This document shows positions 1-8,593 of a stretch of DNA of 64,000 nt, one piece after another. This DNA comes from Pseudomonas sp. 31-12. Lineage in GTDB: Bacteria; Pseudomonadota; Gammaproteobacteria; Pseudomonadales; Pseudomonadaceae. Under the pieces are notes generated by a model, which ran no database searches, was not told the DNA's origin, and saw only the letters and a list, made by a program, of their open reading frames with translations. Numbering within the stretch: the first letter of the stretch is position 1; the number at the start of each line of letters is the position of its first letter. The position numbers and the translations under genes are program-made. Location of the stretch: NCBI RefSeq assembly GCF_003151075.1, contig NZ_CP029482.1, positions 4,650,001 to 4,714,000 on the forward strand. The letters are read 5' to 3'.

Positions 1-1
1 C

Positions 2-742
2 CAGAGCTCCCGACGCATGCTCGATGAGCTGCTCGACGGTCGCGATGCGTCGATTCTGGACAACGCCCATTACCGCCTGAACATCATGGTGGTCAAAAGC
101 CACGGCTTGCTCGCGGATGATCATCGCGGCCGCCTCGGGTTGGGCCTGTCGTCGGTGATCGCTGACAACCTGCGCGGTCGCGCGCGCCTGTCGCGGCACT
201 TCGAACGGCTGATCATCCACGACCCGCGCTTGGCGCCGCCGGTCAATGCACTGAATGATTTCCCGTCGCGCTTCGTTGCGCTGAATGCCGGCAACCTGCG
301 CCAGGCCCTGCTCGCCTCGGGCTCGATCCCGATGGTGATGGAAGGCGTGCGGGATTTGCCGGGCGCAGGTGCGGGGACGTTCCGCGATGGCGGTCTGCTG
401 GACTATCACCTCGACCTGCCCTACAGCGGCAACGACATTGTGCTGTATCCGCACTTCACCGACCGGGTCATTCCCGGCTGGTTCGACAAGACCCTGCCGT
501 GGCGCCGGGCCTGCCCTGAACGGTTGCAGGATGTTCTGCTGCTGGCGCCGTCGAAGGACTACCTGGCGCGCCTGCCCTACGGCAAGCTGCCGGACCGCAA
601 CGACTTCAAACGCTTCATGGGCGATGCCCCGAGCCGGCAGAAATACTGGCGTACGACGATGGATGAAAGCCGTCGCCTGGGTGACGAGTTCCTCGAACTG
701 GCCGCCAATGGTCGCCTCGGCGAGCGCTTGCTGACCCTTTAG
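2..742 (+). CDS. Patatin-like phospholipase, C-terminal part (5' end outside window)
   Basis: The frame is open from the window edge, so only the C-terminal part of the gene is visible. The segment SGSIPMVMEGV followed by FRDGGLLDYHLDLPY fits the end of a patatin domain. The Asp of the DGG motif (codon 386-388) would be the second member of the Ser-Asp dyad. The nucleophile-bearing GxSxG motif must lie upstream, outside the window. Patatin-like enzymes hydrolyse acyl esters of phospholipids or neutral lipids; the substrate here cannot be told. The stop is followed after 84 bp by queD on the same strand. The assignment rests on the DGG region and the surrounding hydrophobic context. Confidence 0.7.
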   Translation, partial: QSSRRMLDELLDGRDASILDNAHYRLNIMVVKSHGLLADDHRGRLGLGLSSVIADNLRGRARLSRHFERLIIHDPRLAPPVNALNDFPSRFVALNAGNLRQALLASGSIPMVMEGVRDLPGAGAGTFRDGGLLDYHLDLPYSGNDIVLYPHFTDRVIPGWFDKTLPWRRACPERLQDVLLLAPSKDYLARLPYGKLPDRNDFKRFMGDAPSRQKYWRTTMDESRRLGDEFLELAANGRLGERLLTL

Positions 743-826
743 TCAGTGTTTTGCCCGACGCTCTGGTAAACTCGCCGCCTGCCCACATCGCCGCGGCGAT
801 CGCCACCTGACAGAGCTGAAATCACT

Positions 827-1183
827 GTGGAAATCTTCAAAGAGTTTACGTTCGAATCCGCCCACCGCCTGCCTCACGTACCGGAAGGCCACAAGTGCGG
901 CCGCCTGCACGGTCACTCGTTCAAAGTGGCGATCCACTTGAGCGGCGACCTCGATCCGCACACCGGCTGGATCCGCGATTTCTCGGAAATCAAGGCGATC
1001 TTCAAGCCGCTGTACGAACGCCTGGACCACAACTACCTGAACGACATACCCGGCCTGGAAAACCCGACCAGCGAAGTGCTGGCCAAGTTCATCTGGAAAG
1101 AGCTGAAGCCGCTGCTGCCGGAACTCAGCGCAATCCGCATTCACGAGACGTGCACCAGTGGCTGCATTTATCACGGCGAATAA
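827..1183 (+). CDS. queD: 6-carboxytetrahydropterin synthase QueD
   Basis: The product (118 aa, usual for QueD) converts 7,8-dihydroneopterin triphosphate to 6-carboxy-5,6,7,8-tetrahydropterin, an early step towards queuosine in tRNA. The zinc-binding histidines are seen in SAHRL (His13) and RLHGHS (His28 and His30). Cys24 in KCGRLHG is the expected catalytic cysteine, and the C-terminal HETCTSGC segment is typical. The start is GTG at 827; it gives the family-typical N-terminus [15 protein letters not shown], and no ATG fits. It probably has its own promoter in the 84 bp gap after the patatin gene. A REP-like palindrome and a terminator hairpin follow. Confidence 0.95.
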   Translation: MEIFKEFTFESAHRLPHVPEGHKCGRLHGHSFKVAIHLSGDLDPHTGWIRDFSEIKAIFKPLYERLDHNYLNDIPGLENPTSEVLAKFIWKELKPLLPELSAIRIHETCTSGCIYHGE

Positions 1184-1212
1184 GCCGTTCTAAAAGACAA
1201 CACAAACCCCTG

Positions 1213-1270
1213 TGTGGGAGCCTTTGTGGTGAGGGGATTTATCCCCTCGCCACAAAAGCCCGCTCCCACA
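1213..1270. repeat. REP-like nested palindrome
   Basis: Outer arms TGTGGGAG / CTCCCACA enclose an inner inverted repeat (TTGTGG.GAGGGGAT / ATCCCCTC.CCACAA). It resembles the Pseudomonas REP family seen elsewhere in this window but is a different variant. Confidence 0.6.
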
Positions 1271-1300
1271 GGGGGAATGCGTTTCGTCAGTGATACAAAA

Positions 1301-1325
1301 AACAGCCTTCATCGGCTGTTTTTTT
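1301..1325 (+). terminator. Rho-independent terminator after queD
   Basis: Stem AACAGCC / GGCTGTT with a short loop is followed by a run of T. An A-run precedes the stem, so it could act in both directions. Confidence 0.75.
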
Positions 1326-1368
1326 ATGCCTATGCTTTTTGGCTCGAACACGCCAAGAGGACATCCCC

Positions 1369-2202
1369 ATGAGGACTGACTGGCCGCTGGCTCAGACCTA
1401 TCGCTTCAACGGGCATTCCGTTCGTTACGCCGTCCGTGGCGACGGCCCGCCGCTGGTGTTTGTGCACGGCACGCCCTTTTCGTCTTACGTGTGGCACCGC
1501 ATCGCTCCGCACTTCATCACCACCCACCGGGTGCATTACTTCGACCTGCTGGGTTACGGGCAATCCGAGAAAATCACCGGCGATGTGTCGCTGGGTGTGC
1601 AGAACGACCTGTTGGCGAACTTGCTCGACCATTGGGGCCTGGAGCGACCGGACGTGGTGGCTCACGACTTCGGCGGCGCCACCGCGCTGCGCGCGCACCT
1701 GCTGAACGGCAAGGATTATCGCAGCCTGACCCTGATTGATCCGGTGGCGCTGACACCGTGGGGTTCGCCGTTCGTGCAGCACGTACGCCAGCATGAAGCG
1801 GCGTTCAGCGGACTGCCCGATTACATTCAGCGGGCGATTGTGCCGGCGTATATTCGCGGGGCGATCAAGCGCGACATCCCCGATAAAGAACTCGACCCGT
1901 ACGTGCAACCGTGGCTGGGCGATCCCGGGCAAGCAGCGTTCTATCGGCAGATTGCGCAGATGGACGAGCGCTATACCCGCGAGGCCGAAGGGTTGTACCC
2001 GACGGTGCGTTGCCCGGTGCAGATTCTATGGGGCGAGGATGATCAGTGGATTCCCATCGAGCGTGGACGGGCGCTGCATCAGATGATGGCCGGGTCGCAG
2101 TTTTATCCCGTCCCGAATGCCGGGCATCTGGTTCAGGAGGATGCGCCGGAAGCCATCGTCGCGGCGTTGCTGAAGTTTTTGCCCCTGATCCAATCTCCCT
2201 GA
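1369..2202 (+). CDS. Alpha/beta-fold hydrolase of the haloalkane dehalogenase type
   Basis: A 277 aa cytoplasmic alpha/beta hydrolase. The oxyanion-hole region FVHGTP is at residues 31-36. The nucleophile elbow reads AHDFGG with Asp100 as nucleophile, as in haloalkane dehalogenases and related epoxide hydrolases rather than Ser esterases. WGEDDQWIP probably carries the acid and AGHLVQED the base histidine. The ATG at 1369 is chosen over the upstream TTG (1339) because AGAGGA lies just before it. Dehalogenase activity cannot be claimed from the fold; the natural substrate is unknown. It stands alone between a terminator and codB. Confidence 0.75.
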   Translation: MRTDWPLAQTYRFNGHSVRYAVRGDGPPLVFVHGTPFSSYVWHRIAPHFITTHRVHYFDLLGYGQSEKITGDVSLGVQNDLLANLLDHWGLERPDVVAHDFGGATALRAHLLNGKDYRSLTLIDPVALTPWGSPFVQHVRQHEAAFSGLPDYIQRAIVPAYIRGAIKRDIPDKELDPYVQPWLGDPGQAAFYRQIAQMDERYTREAEGLYPTVRCPVQILWGEDDQWIPIERGRALHQMMAGSQFYPVPNAGHLVQEDAPEAIVAALLKFLPLIQSP

Positions 2203-2383
2203 ACAAACCGAATCCCCTCACCACAGGTCGCTCCCACATGGGTTCTGTGTTCTGTCGGGCGCACCGCTTTTGTGCCCGCCCCCGCGTCAATCCCGCCTGC
2301 TCGGCTATACATAACTAAGCCATCCCCGCTTGGCACGACCACTGCAACCCTCCCGCGTCCCCCCATTCAGCAAGGAACGCCAC

Positions 2384-3655
2384 ATGACGCAAAAAGATCC
2401 GGGCAACGATTACCCCCTCAGCGAAGTGCCGATGCATGCCCGCAAGGGCCTCGCCTCCACCGCCATGGTGCTGCTGGGCTTTACCTTCTTCACCGCCACC
2501 ATGTTCGCCGGCGGCAAGCTCGGCGTGGCGTTCAGTTTTGGCGAGATGATGGCGGTGATCGTCGTCGGCAATCTGCTGCTGGGGATCTACGCCGCAGGCC
2601 TGGGTTACATCGCCTTCAAGAGCGGTTTGAACTCGGTGCTGATGGGGCGTTTTTGTTTCGGTGAAGTGGGTAGCAAGCTCAGCGACTTGATCCTCGGCTT
2701 CACCCAGATCGGCTGGTACGCCTGGGGCACGGCCACGGCCGCGGTGGTGCTGGGCAAGTATTTCGAACTGAACGAAGGCACCGTGCTGGGCCTGATGGTG
2801 TTGTTCGGTCTGGCGTTTTGCGCGACCGCGTATGTCGGTTATCGCGGGCTGGAAATCCTCTCCTACATCGCGGTGCCGGCGATGATGTTGCTGCTGATGC
2901 TGTCGATGTGGGTCGCCACGGTAAAGGTCGGCGGGCTCGATGGGCTGCTCGCGGTGGTCCCGACCGGCACGCTGGACTGGTCGACCGCGATCACCCTGGT
3001 GTTCGGCACCTTCGTCAGCGGCGCCACCCAGGCGACCAACTGGACGCGCTTCTCCCGTTCCGCCCGGGTCGCAGTACTGGCGAGCCTGATCGGCTTCTTT
3101 ATCGGCAACGGCCTGATGGTATTGATCGGGGCCTACGGGGCCATCGTCTACCAGCAACCGGACGTGGTCGAAGTGCTGCTGTTGCAAGGGTTCGCCATGG
3201 CCGCGATGGCCATGTTGCTGCTCAACATCTGGAGCACCCAGGACAACACCATCTACAACTTCGCCGTCGCCGGCTGCAACCTATTGCGCACCGGTCGTCG
3301 CAAAACCGTGACCCTGGCCGGCGCAGTGATCGGCACCTTGCTCGCGCTGCTGGGCATGTACGACATGCTGGTGCCGTACCTGATTCTGCTGGGCACGGTG
3401 ATTCCGCCGATAGGCGGCGTGATCATGGCGGATTTCTTCTACCGCTATCGTGGTCAATATCCTCGTCTGGCCGATGCTCGATTGCCGGCGTTCAACTGGC
3501 CCGGTTTGACCGCCTATGCCGTGGGCACTGTCGCCGCGTTCAGCTCACCCTGGATCGCGCCACTGGTAGGGATTGCCGCTGCCGCGCTAACGTATGTGTT
3601 ACTGACCAGCGTACTGGGTGCCCGTGCTGCTGAAGCGCCATTACAAGATTTATAA
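2384..3655 (+). CDS. codB: Cytosine permease CodB (NCS1 family)
   Basis: A 423 aa inner-membrane transporter of the nucleobase:cation symporter-1 family, importing cytosine with protons. About 12 hydrophobic segments are visible. Typical sequence includes the N-terminal PLSEVPMHARKGL stretch and the central SGATQATNWTRFSRSAR region. The start ATG at 2384 has AAGGA just upstream; the upstream in-frame extension lacks a ribosome binding site. It lies 13 bp before codA, so the two form an uptake and deamination operon for pyrimidine salvage. Confidence 0.93.
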   Translation: MTQKDPGNDYPLSEVPMHARKGLASTAMVLLGFTFFTATMFAGGKLGVAFSFGEMMAVIVVGNLLLGIYAAGLGYIAFKSGLNSVLMGRFCFGEVGSKLSDLILGFTQIGWYAWGTATAAVVLGKYFELNEGTVLGLMVLFGLAFCATAYVGYRGLEILSYIAVPAMMLLLMLSMWVATVKVGGLDGLLAVVPTGTLDWSTAITLVFGTFVSGATQATNWTRFSRSARVAVLASLIGFFIGNGLMVLIGAYGAIVYQQPDVVEVLLLQGFAMAAMAMLLLNIWSTQDNTIYNFAVAGCNLLRTGRRKTVTLAGAVIGTLLALLGMYDMLVPYLILLGTVIPPIGGVIMADFFYRYRGQYPRLADARLPAFNWPGLTAYAVGTVAAFSSPWIAPLVGIAAAALTYVLLTSVLGARAAEAPLQDL

Positions 3656-3668
3656 AAGGATTCGCCTG

Positions 3669-4916
3669 ATGCACATCATCAACGCCCGCCTGCGCAACCA
3701 AGAAGGCCTGCATGAGTTGCACCTGGAAAACGGCCTGATCCGCTCCATCGCCCGTCAGACCGAAGCCCCGACCCTCGGCCCCGACGACCTCGACGCCGGC
3801 GGCAACCTGGTGGTGCCCCCCTTTGTCGAGCCGCACATTCACCTCGACGCCACCCTCACCGCCGGCGAGCCGCGCTGGAACATGAGCGGCACGCTGTTCG
3901 AAGGCATCGAGTGCTGGGGTGAACGCAAGGTGACCATCACCGAGGAAGACACCAAGACCCGCGCCAAGAAAACCATCCAGACCCTCGCCGCCCACGGCAT
4001 CCAGCATGTGCGCACCCACGTCGACGTCACCGACCCCCAACTGACCGCGCTCAAGGCGATGCTCGAAGTGCGCGAGGAAAGCCGTCACTTGATCGACATG
4101 CAGATCGTCGCGTTCCCCCAGGAAGGCATCGAGTCCTATCGCAACGGACGGGAGCTGATGGAAGAGGCGATCCGCATGGGCGCTGATGTGGTCGGCGGTA
4201 TTCCGCATTTCGAGTACACCCGCGATCAAGGCGTCAGCTCGGTGAAGTACCTGATGGACCTGGCCGAACGCACCGGTTGCCTGGTGGACGTGCATTGCGA
4301 CGAGACCGACGACCCGCATTCACGCTTTCTTGAAGTGCTGGCCGAAGAAGCCCGCAGTCGTGACATGGGTTCGCGGGTAACGGCCAGCCACACCACGGCG
4401 ATGGGGTCCTACGACAACGCTTACTGCGCCAAACTCTTCCGTCTGCTCGGGCATTCGAGGATCAGTTTTGTCTCCTGCCCGACCGAAAGCATTCACCTGC
4501 AAGGGCGCTTCGACACCTTCCCGAAACGCCGCGGCGTGACCCGGGTGAATGAGTTGCTGGAAGCGGGGATGAACGTGTGTTTCGGCCAGGACTCGATCGT
4601 TGACCCGTGGTATCCGCTGGGTAACGGCAACATTCTGCGGGTGCTGGAAGCGGGGCTGCATATTTGCCACATGCTGGGTTACCGCAACCTGCAAAGTGCC
4701 CTGGACCTGGTCACCGATAACAGCGCCAAGGCGATGAACCTTGGGGACCGCTATGGGCTGGAGGCCGGACGGCCGGCGAATTTGCTGATTCTGTCGGCGG
4801 ACAGCGATTACGAGGTGATTCGCAGTCAGGGCTTGCCGTTGTATTCGGTGCGCGATGGCAAGGTGTTGATGAAGCGGACGATGCCGGTGGTGGAGTTCAG
4901 TGACGGTTCGAGCTGA
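3669..4916 (+). CDS. codA: Cytosine deaminase CodA
   Basis: A 415 aa amidohydrolase that deaminates cytosine to uracil and ammonia. The metal-binding HxH is at His56 and His58 (PHIHLDATL). Further metal and catalytic residues are seen in DVHCDETDD and FGQDSIVDPW. The substrate loop ASHTTAMGSYD matches the CodA family. The start ATG at 3669 follows AAAGGATT with good spacing and keeps the normal family length. It is the second gene of codBA. A large inverted REP pair directly after the stop may end or stabilise the message. Confidence 0.95.
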   Translation: MHIINARLRNQEGLHELHLENGLIRSIARQTEAPTLGPDDLDAGGNLVVPPFVEPHIHLDATLTAGEPRWNMSGTLFEGIECWGERKVTITEEDTKTRAKKTIQTLAAHGIQHVRTHVDVTDPQLTALKAMLEVREESRHLIDMQIVAFPQEGIESYRNGRELMEEAIRMGADVVGGIPHFEYTRDQGVSSVKYLMDLAERTGCLVDVHCDETDDPHSRFLEVLAEEARSRDMGSRVTASHTTAMGSYDNAYCAKLFRLLGHSRISFVSCPTESIHLQGRFDTFPKRRGVTRVNELLEAGMNVCFGQDSIVDPWYPLGNGNILRVLEAGLHICHMLGYRNLQSALDLVTDNSAKAMNLGDRYGLEAGRPANLLILSADSDYEVIRSQGLPLYSVRDGKVLMKRTMPVVEFSDGSS

Positions 4917-4935
4917 GATTTTCGTTGAATTTGCA

Positions 4936-5019
4936 GGCCCCATCGCGGGCAAGCCCGCTCCCACAGGGATCTGTGTCGTTCACAAACCCTGTGGGAGCGG
5001 GCTTGCCCGCGATGGGGCC
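4936..5019. repeat. REP doublet (REPIN) with perfect 33 bp arms
   Basis: Left arm 4936-4968 and right arm 4987-5019 are perfect inverted copies of GGCCCCATCGCGGGCAAGCC and onward, around an 18 bp spacer. It sits between the convergent codA and DapF-like genes. Confidence 0.9.
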
Positions 5020-5026
5020 CGCTGAT

Positions 5027-6019
5027 TCAACTCATCAACCGCGCCGTGCCGAACAGCCTGACCCGACTCAATTCGCCCTCCGACTCTTCCAGCAAAATCG
5101 GCGCCGTACCGCCCGGCATGACCACTTTCACTTCCCCCGCCGCCACCCAACCCACCCGCCAAGCCGCACACGCCACCGCACTGGCGCTGGTGCCTGACGA
5201 CGCGGTGGGCCCTTCCCCACGCTCAAACACCCGCGCCACCACGCGCCCCTCGGACTCAAGCATCGCCCATTGCAAATTCACCCCCGCCGGACACGGCAGC
5301 CCTGCTCCGGTCGGCGCGGCGTAGGCGATACGCAACAAGCCTTGCGCCAAGGGCGGCTCACGCATCTGCTCATTGCTCGGCAACGCCTCGGCATCTGTCA
5401 GCAACGTCACACAATGCGGATTGCCGATGCGCACAAACTGGCTGCGATTCCAGGCCGGATCAAGCGCCGATAACGGCTGCACATGACTGACTTCGCGCTC
5501 ATTCAGCGTCGCGCCTTCAACCTCGCGCGCGCCCACCGCTTGCGACCCGAACGAAGGTTTGCCCAAATCCAGCCAGAACCCTTGCACGCCATCGACTTCA
5601 GCGGGTTTCACCGTGGTTTCCACCGGTGAAACCGCATCGCGCTTGTCGTGATGAATCCGCAGCAGGCACGCCTGTTCTTTCGGCATCAATCCTTGCTCGC
5701 TGAGCGACTGGGAAAAAATCGTCAACCCGTTGCCACTGCGCTCGGCCAGGGTGCCGTCGGTATTGACGATTAACAGATCAAAGGGTGGCGACGATTGAAA
5801 CGGCCCCACCAGCAACCCGTCGCAGCGATGGTCTTTGCTGCCCGCCGGTTGCGTGCCGGGCGCCCAACTGCAGAACGACTCGATGGCTGCCAACGCCCAA
5901 TGCTCGCGGGATTGCGTAGCGTGGCTGGCCTGGTCCGGCAATTCGATACCGCTACCGCGCACCTCGTCGGGCGCCACCACCGCGTAGATATTGCCTCGAG
6001 CATCGTAGAACGGCGTCAT
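5027..6019 (-). CDS. DapF-fold (diaminopimelate epimerase-like) protein without catalytic cysteines
   Basis: A 330 aa protein with the two-domain DapF / proline-racemase / PhzF fold. The first motif reads NTDGTLAERSGNG and the second FERGEGPTASSGTSASA. In true DapF these positions are EQCGNG and ACGSGAC. Here the two general acid/base cysteines are Ser95 and about Ser275, so ordinary two-base epimerisation of diaminopimelate is unlikely. The protein is longer than DapF (about 275 aa). It could be an isomerase or a PhzF-like enzyme with another mechanism. The start ATG at 6019 follows AGGA. It is divergent from nothing obvious and convergent with codA; an AraC gene lies 46 bp upstream on the same strand. 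Confidence 0.65.
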   Translation of the reverse strand: MTPFYDARGNIYAVVAPDEVRGSGIELPDQASHATQSREHWALAAIESFCSWAPGTQPAGSKDHRCDGLLVGPFQSSPPFDLLIVNTDGTLAERSGNGLTIFSQSLSEQGLMPKEQACLLRIHHDKRDAVSPVETTVKPAEVDGVQGFWLDLGKPSFGSQAVGAREVEGATLNEREVSHVQPLSALDPAWNRSQFVRIGNPHCVTLLTDAEALPSNEQMREPPLAQGLLRIAYAAPTGAGLPCPAGVNLQWAMLESEGRVVARVFERGEGPTASSGTSASAVACAAWRVGWVAAGEVKVVMPGGTAPILLEESEGELSRVRLFGTARLMS

Positions 6020-6065
6020 GGATCAGTCCTGAAATCAGCCTGAAAAAGAGCCTGTACTGTAGGCG

Positions 6066-6845
6066 TCAACTGGCTGCGATGAAATACCGCCCCGGCGTCA
6101 CGCCAAGCGCGCGGCGGAACATGGCAATGAACGCGCTGACATTGTCATAACCCAGTTGCAGCGCAATGGTTGTCACTGGAACGTCTGCGGCGAGCAACTC
6201 CAGCGCCCGCAGCAAGCGTGCGCGCTGGCGCCATTGGCTGAAGCTGAAGCCGGTTTCACTGACGAAGCGTCGGGCCAGGGTCCGGCCAGACAAGCCTGCC
6301 CATTGCGCCCACTCCGCGAGTGAACGGTTGTCGGCAAGGTCGTCGGCCAGTGCCTGACTGATCCGTCGCAGACGAGGATCGAGTGGCAGCGGCAGTCCGA
6401 GGGGCTCGGCGGGCAGCACGGCGATCTCATCAAGCAGCAGTTGGGCGATCCGCTCCTGCCGCTGATCCATCGGTCCCTCGCCCCAGGTCGCCGCCCGATC
6501 GACGGCCTCGCGCAGCAACCCCGAAATCGCGATGATGCAGGGTTGCCCGGGCAAATCGACACAGGCCGGCGCGGCCACGTAGACACTCCAGCCGTGGAAC
6601 GGACCGTGGGAGCGCAAGCCATGCACACAGTCCGGTGGAATCCAGACCGCATGGGTCGCCGGCACCACCCAGTGATGGTCAGCCGCCGCCACCGTCAACA
6701 GCCCGCGCCGCGCGCCCAGCAATTGCCCGCGCGCGTGCCGGTGGGGAGCGCTGGTTCGCTCGCTCGGGCTGTTCAGGACTGAGGCAATCACCATGGGCCC
6801 CGTGGAGGATTGCACCCGTTCAGTAGATATCAGCGGTTTAGTCAT
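6066..6845 (-). CDS. AraC family transcriptional regulator (cupin sensor)
   Basis: A 259 aa cytoplasmic DNA-binding protein. The N-terminal half is an AraC-type cupin sensor (HRHARGQLLGARRGLL, WVVPATHAVWIPP). The C-terminal region (about 165-259) holds two helix-turn-helix motifs, including GLSGRTLARRFVSETGFSF and VTTIALQLGYDNVSAFIAMF. This is the short-cupin subgroup that often controls a neighbouring efflux or metabolic gene. The ATG at 6845 is preferred over the GTG at 6857. Divergent neighbours are a small unknown gene and an MFS transporter, plausible targets. Confidence 0.85.
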   Translation of the reverse strand: MTKPLISTERVQSSTGPMVIASVLNSPSERTSAPHRHARGQLLGARRGLLTVAAADHHWVVPATHAVWIPPDCVHGLRSHGPFHGWSVYVAAPACVDLPGQPCIIAISGLLREAVDRAATWGEGPMDQRQERIAQLLLDEIAVLPAEPLGLPLPLDPRLRRISQALADDLADNRSLAEWAQWAGLSGRTLARRFVSETGFSFSQWRQRARLLRALELLAADVPVTTIALQLGYDNVSAFIAMFRRALGVTPGRYFIAAS

Positions 6846-6936
6846 TGGCAGTTTCACGTTATCGAATGACCCGGATAGCGCAGTTTAGCCAAGAGCAACA
6901 CATTAATCTGAGCGCTCATCCACTGGAGCCTCAACC

Positions 6937-7188
6937 ATGCGCGCCGAAGACCTGCTTCCCGACGATCAAAACCAGGGCCAATTCAAAGGAGTTACCGTGC
7001 GCAAAGGCACGGTCGGGGCCTTTCTGACCAATGCCCGGGTATTTGCCGACGACCGTGCAAACGAAGAAAAACGCCGAAGCGCCGAGCTCGATATTGTGGC
7101 GGCCTTGCCGGCGCTTCGCGCATTGGGGTTGTTCGACATCCTGCAAGTACGCGACGAGTCCTTGCGAGTGTTGTGCGACCAACCGTGA
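6937..7188 (+). CDS. Small conserved-looking hypothetical protein (83 aa)
   Basis: A soluble, charged 83 aa protein without signal peptide or membrane segment. It has no motif I recognise. The centre is rich in charged residues (ADDRANEEKRRSAELD) and the C-terminus is leucine-rich (ALPALRALGLFDILQV). The ATG at 6937 has GGAG upstream. The opposite strand is also open here, so the coding strand is chosen on the ribosome binding site and on direction shared with the transporter downstream. It lies divergent to the AraC gene. The family resembles short Pseudomonas hypotheticals, but I cannot name it. Confidence 0.5.
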   Translation: MRAEDLLPDDQNQGQFKGVTVRKGTVGAFLTNARVFADDRANEEKRRSAELDIVAALPALRALGLFDILQVRDESLRVLCDQP

Positions 7189-7325
7189 CACCCGCGCTCG
7201 CGATTATGGGTCAGGCTGTGCAAGGATGTCCCCCTGCCTCACCGCAAACCTGCGCGGACGCTGACCGAACCCTATGGGTCAGTCACTGTCCCTTGGGAAC
7301 GCGACGTTTTTTGCCAAGGATTGAT

Positions 7326-8477
7326 ATGACCAGCCTCAATACCCAAGCCTCATTTGTTCCCGGACGCCTGGAGCAGATGTCCACCCGCATCGCCTTTTTC
7401 ATCGCAGGTCTTGGCATCGCCGCCTGGGCGCCGCTGGTGCCGTATGCCAAGGCACGGGCCGGGCTCGACGAAGGGACGCTCGGGTTGTTGCTGTTATGCC
7501 TGGGGGTGGGCTCGATTCTGGCGATGCCGATGGCGGGTCTCTTGTCCACGCGTTTCGGCTGCCGTCGGGTTGCGACCGGGGGAACGTTGTTGATCTGCGT
7601 CGCGTTGCCGTTATTGGCGACGGTGTCATCGGTGCCGGCATTGATCGCCACGCTGTTCCTGTTTGGCGCTGGTTTGGGCACGGTGGATTCGACGGTGAAC
7701 CTGCAAGCGGTGATCGTCGAACGCGCCAGTGGCAAGAACATGATGTCGGGGTTTCACGGGATGTTCAGCCTCGGCGGAATTGTCGGCGCGGCGGGTGTCA
7801 GCGCTCTGCTCGGCCTGGGACTGTCGCCGCTGGGGGCGATGGCGGTGGTGATTGTCGTGCTGGTGCTGGCCTTGCTTAAAGCGGCGCCGCACCTGTTGCC
7901 TTACGGCAGCGAAAGCTCGGGACCTGCGTTTGCCGTACCCCATGGCATCGTGCTGTTTATCGGCGGCATGTGTTTCATCGTGTTCCTGGCCGAGGGCGCG
8001 GCGCTCGACTGGAGCGCGGTGTTCCTGGTGCAGGAACGCGGGATCGACACGGCATACGCGGGGCTGGGCTACGCGGCGTTTGCCCTGACCATGACCGCCG
8101 GGCGGCTGACCGGCGACAGGATTGTCCGGCATCTGGGCGCGACGCGGGTGATGGTGTTCGGTGGCCTGATGGCGGCGGCGGGACTGGCACTGGCGACATT
8201 TGCACCGGCCTGGGAGGCGGCGCTGGTCGGTTATGCGTTATTGGGTGCGGGTTGCTCGAACATCGTGCCGGTGCTGTACACCGCGGTCGGAAAACAGACA
8301 GTCATGCCTGAGCACATTGCGGTGCCGGCCATTACCACGTTGGGCTACGCGGGGATTCTCGCGGGCCCGGCGGTGATCGGGTTTATCGCCCATGGTAGCA
8401 GTTTGAGTTTTGCGTTTGGGTTGATGGCGGTGTTGCTGGTGGCGGTGGCCATTGGCGGCAAGGTGTTGAAGGTCTGA
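7326..8477 (+). CDS. MFS transporter (YbjJ-like)
   Basis: A 383 aa inner-membrane protein with about 12 hydrophobic segments and MFS signatures. These include the conserved loop RFGCRRVATGG between segments 2 and 3, and a glycine-rich GFHGMFSLGGIVGAAG region near segment 5. The latter is typical of the YbjJ-type branch of sugar- or drug-efflux-like carriers. The start at 7326 follows CAAGGATTG. The substrate cannot be told from sequence. It lies downstream of the small unknown gene and divergent to the AraC regulator, which may control it. Confidence 0.8.
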   Translation: MTSLNTQASFVPGRLEQMSTRIAFFIAGLGIAAWAPLVPYAKARAGLDEGTLGLLLLCLGVGSILAMPMAGLLSTRFGCRRVATGGTLLICVALPLLATVSSVPALIATLFLFGAGLGTVDSTVNLQAVIVERASGKNMMSGFHGMFSLGGIVGAAGVSALLGLGLSPLGAMAVVIVVLVLALLKAAPHLLPYGSESSGPAFAVPHGIVLFIGGMCFIVFLAEGAALDWSAVFLVQERGIDTAYAGLGYAAFALTMTAGRLTGDRIVRHLGATRVMVFGGLMAAAGLALATFAPAWEAALVGYALLGAGCSNIVPVLYTAVGKQTVMPEHIAVPAITTLGYAGILAGPAVIGFIAHGSSLSFAFGLMAVLLVAVAIGGKVLKV

Positions 8478-8484
8478 TAAAGCT

Positions 8485-8576
8485 ATCGCCAGCAGGCTGG
8501 CTCCCACAGGGGATCTTCAGTGAACACAAATTGTGTGTTTAGCAGAGATCAATGTGGGAGCCAGCCTGCTGGCGAT
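8485..8576. repeat. REP doublet (REPIN)
   Basis: Inverted arms ATCGCCAGCAGGCTGGCTCC and its complement, both containing the TGTGGGAGCC core, enclose a short spacer. It lies between the convergent MFS and TonB-receptor genes. Confidence 0.85.
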
Positions 8577-8593
8577 GGGGTCACCTCGATCCA

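Noticed and set aside
743..1174. Minus-strand open frame over queD
   Set aside because: queD on the plus strand has all zinc ligands; the antisense product is featureless.
6931..7191. Minus-strand 86-codon frame over the small gene at 6937
   Set aside because: The plus-strand frame has a ribosome binding site and shares direction with the transporter; the choice is not certain.
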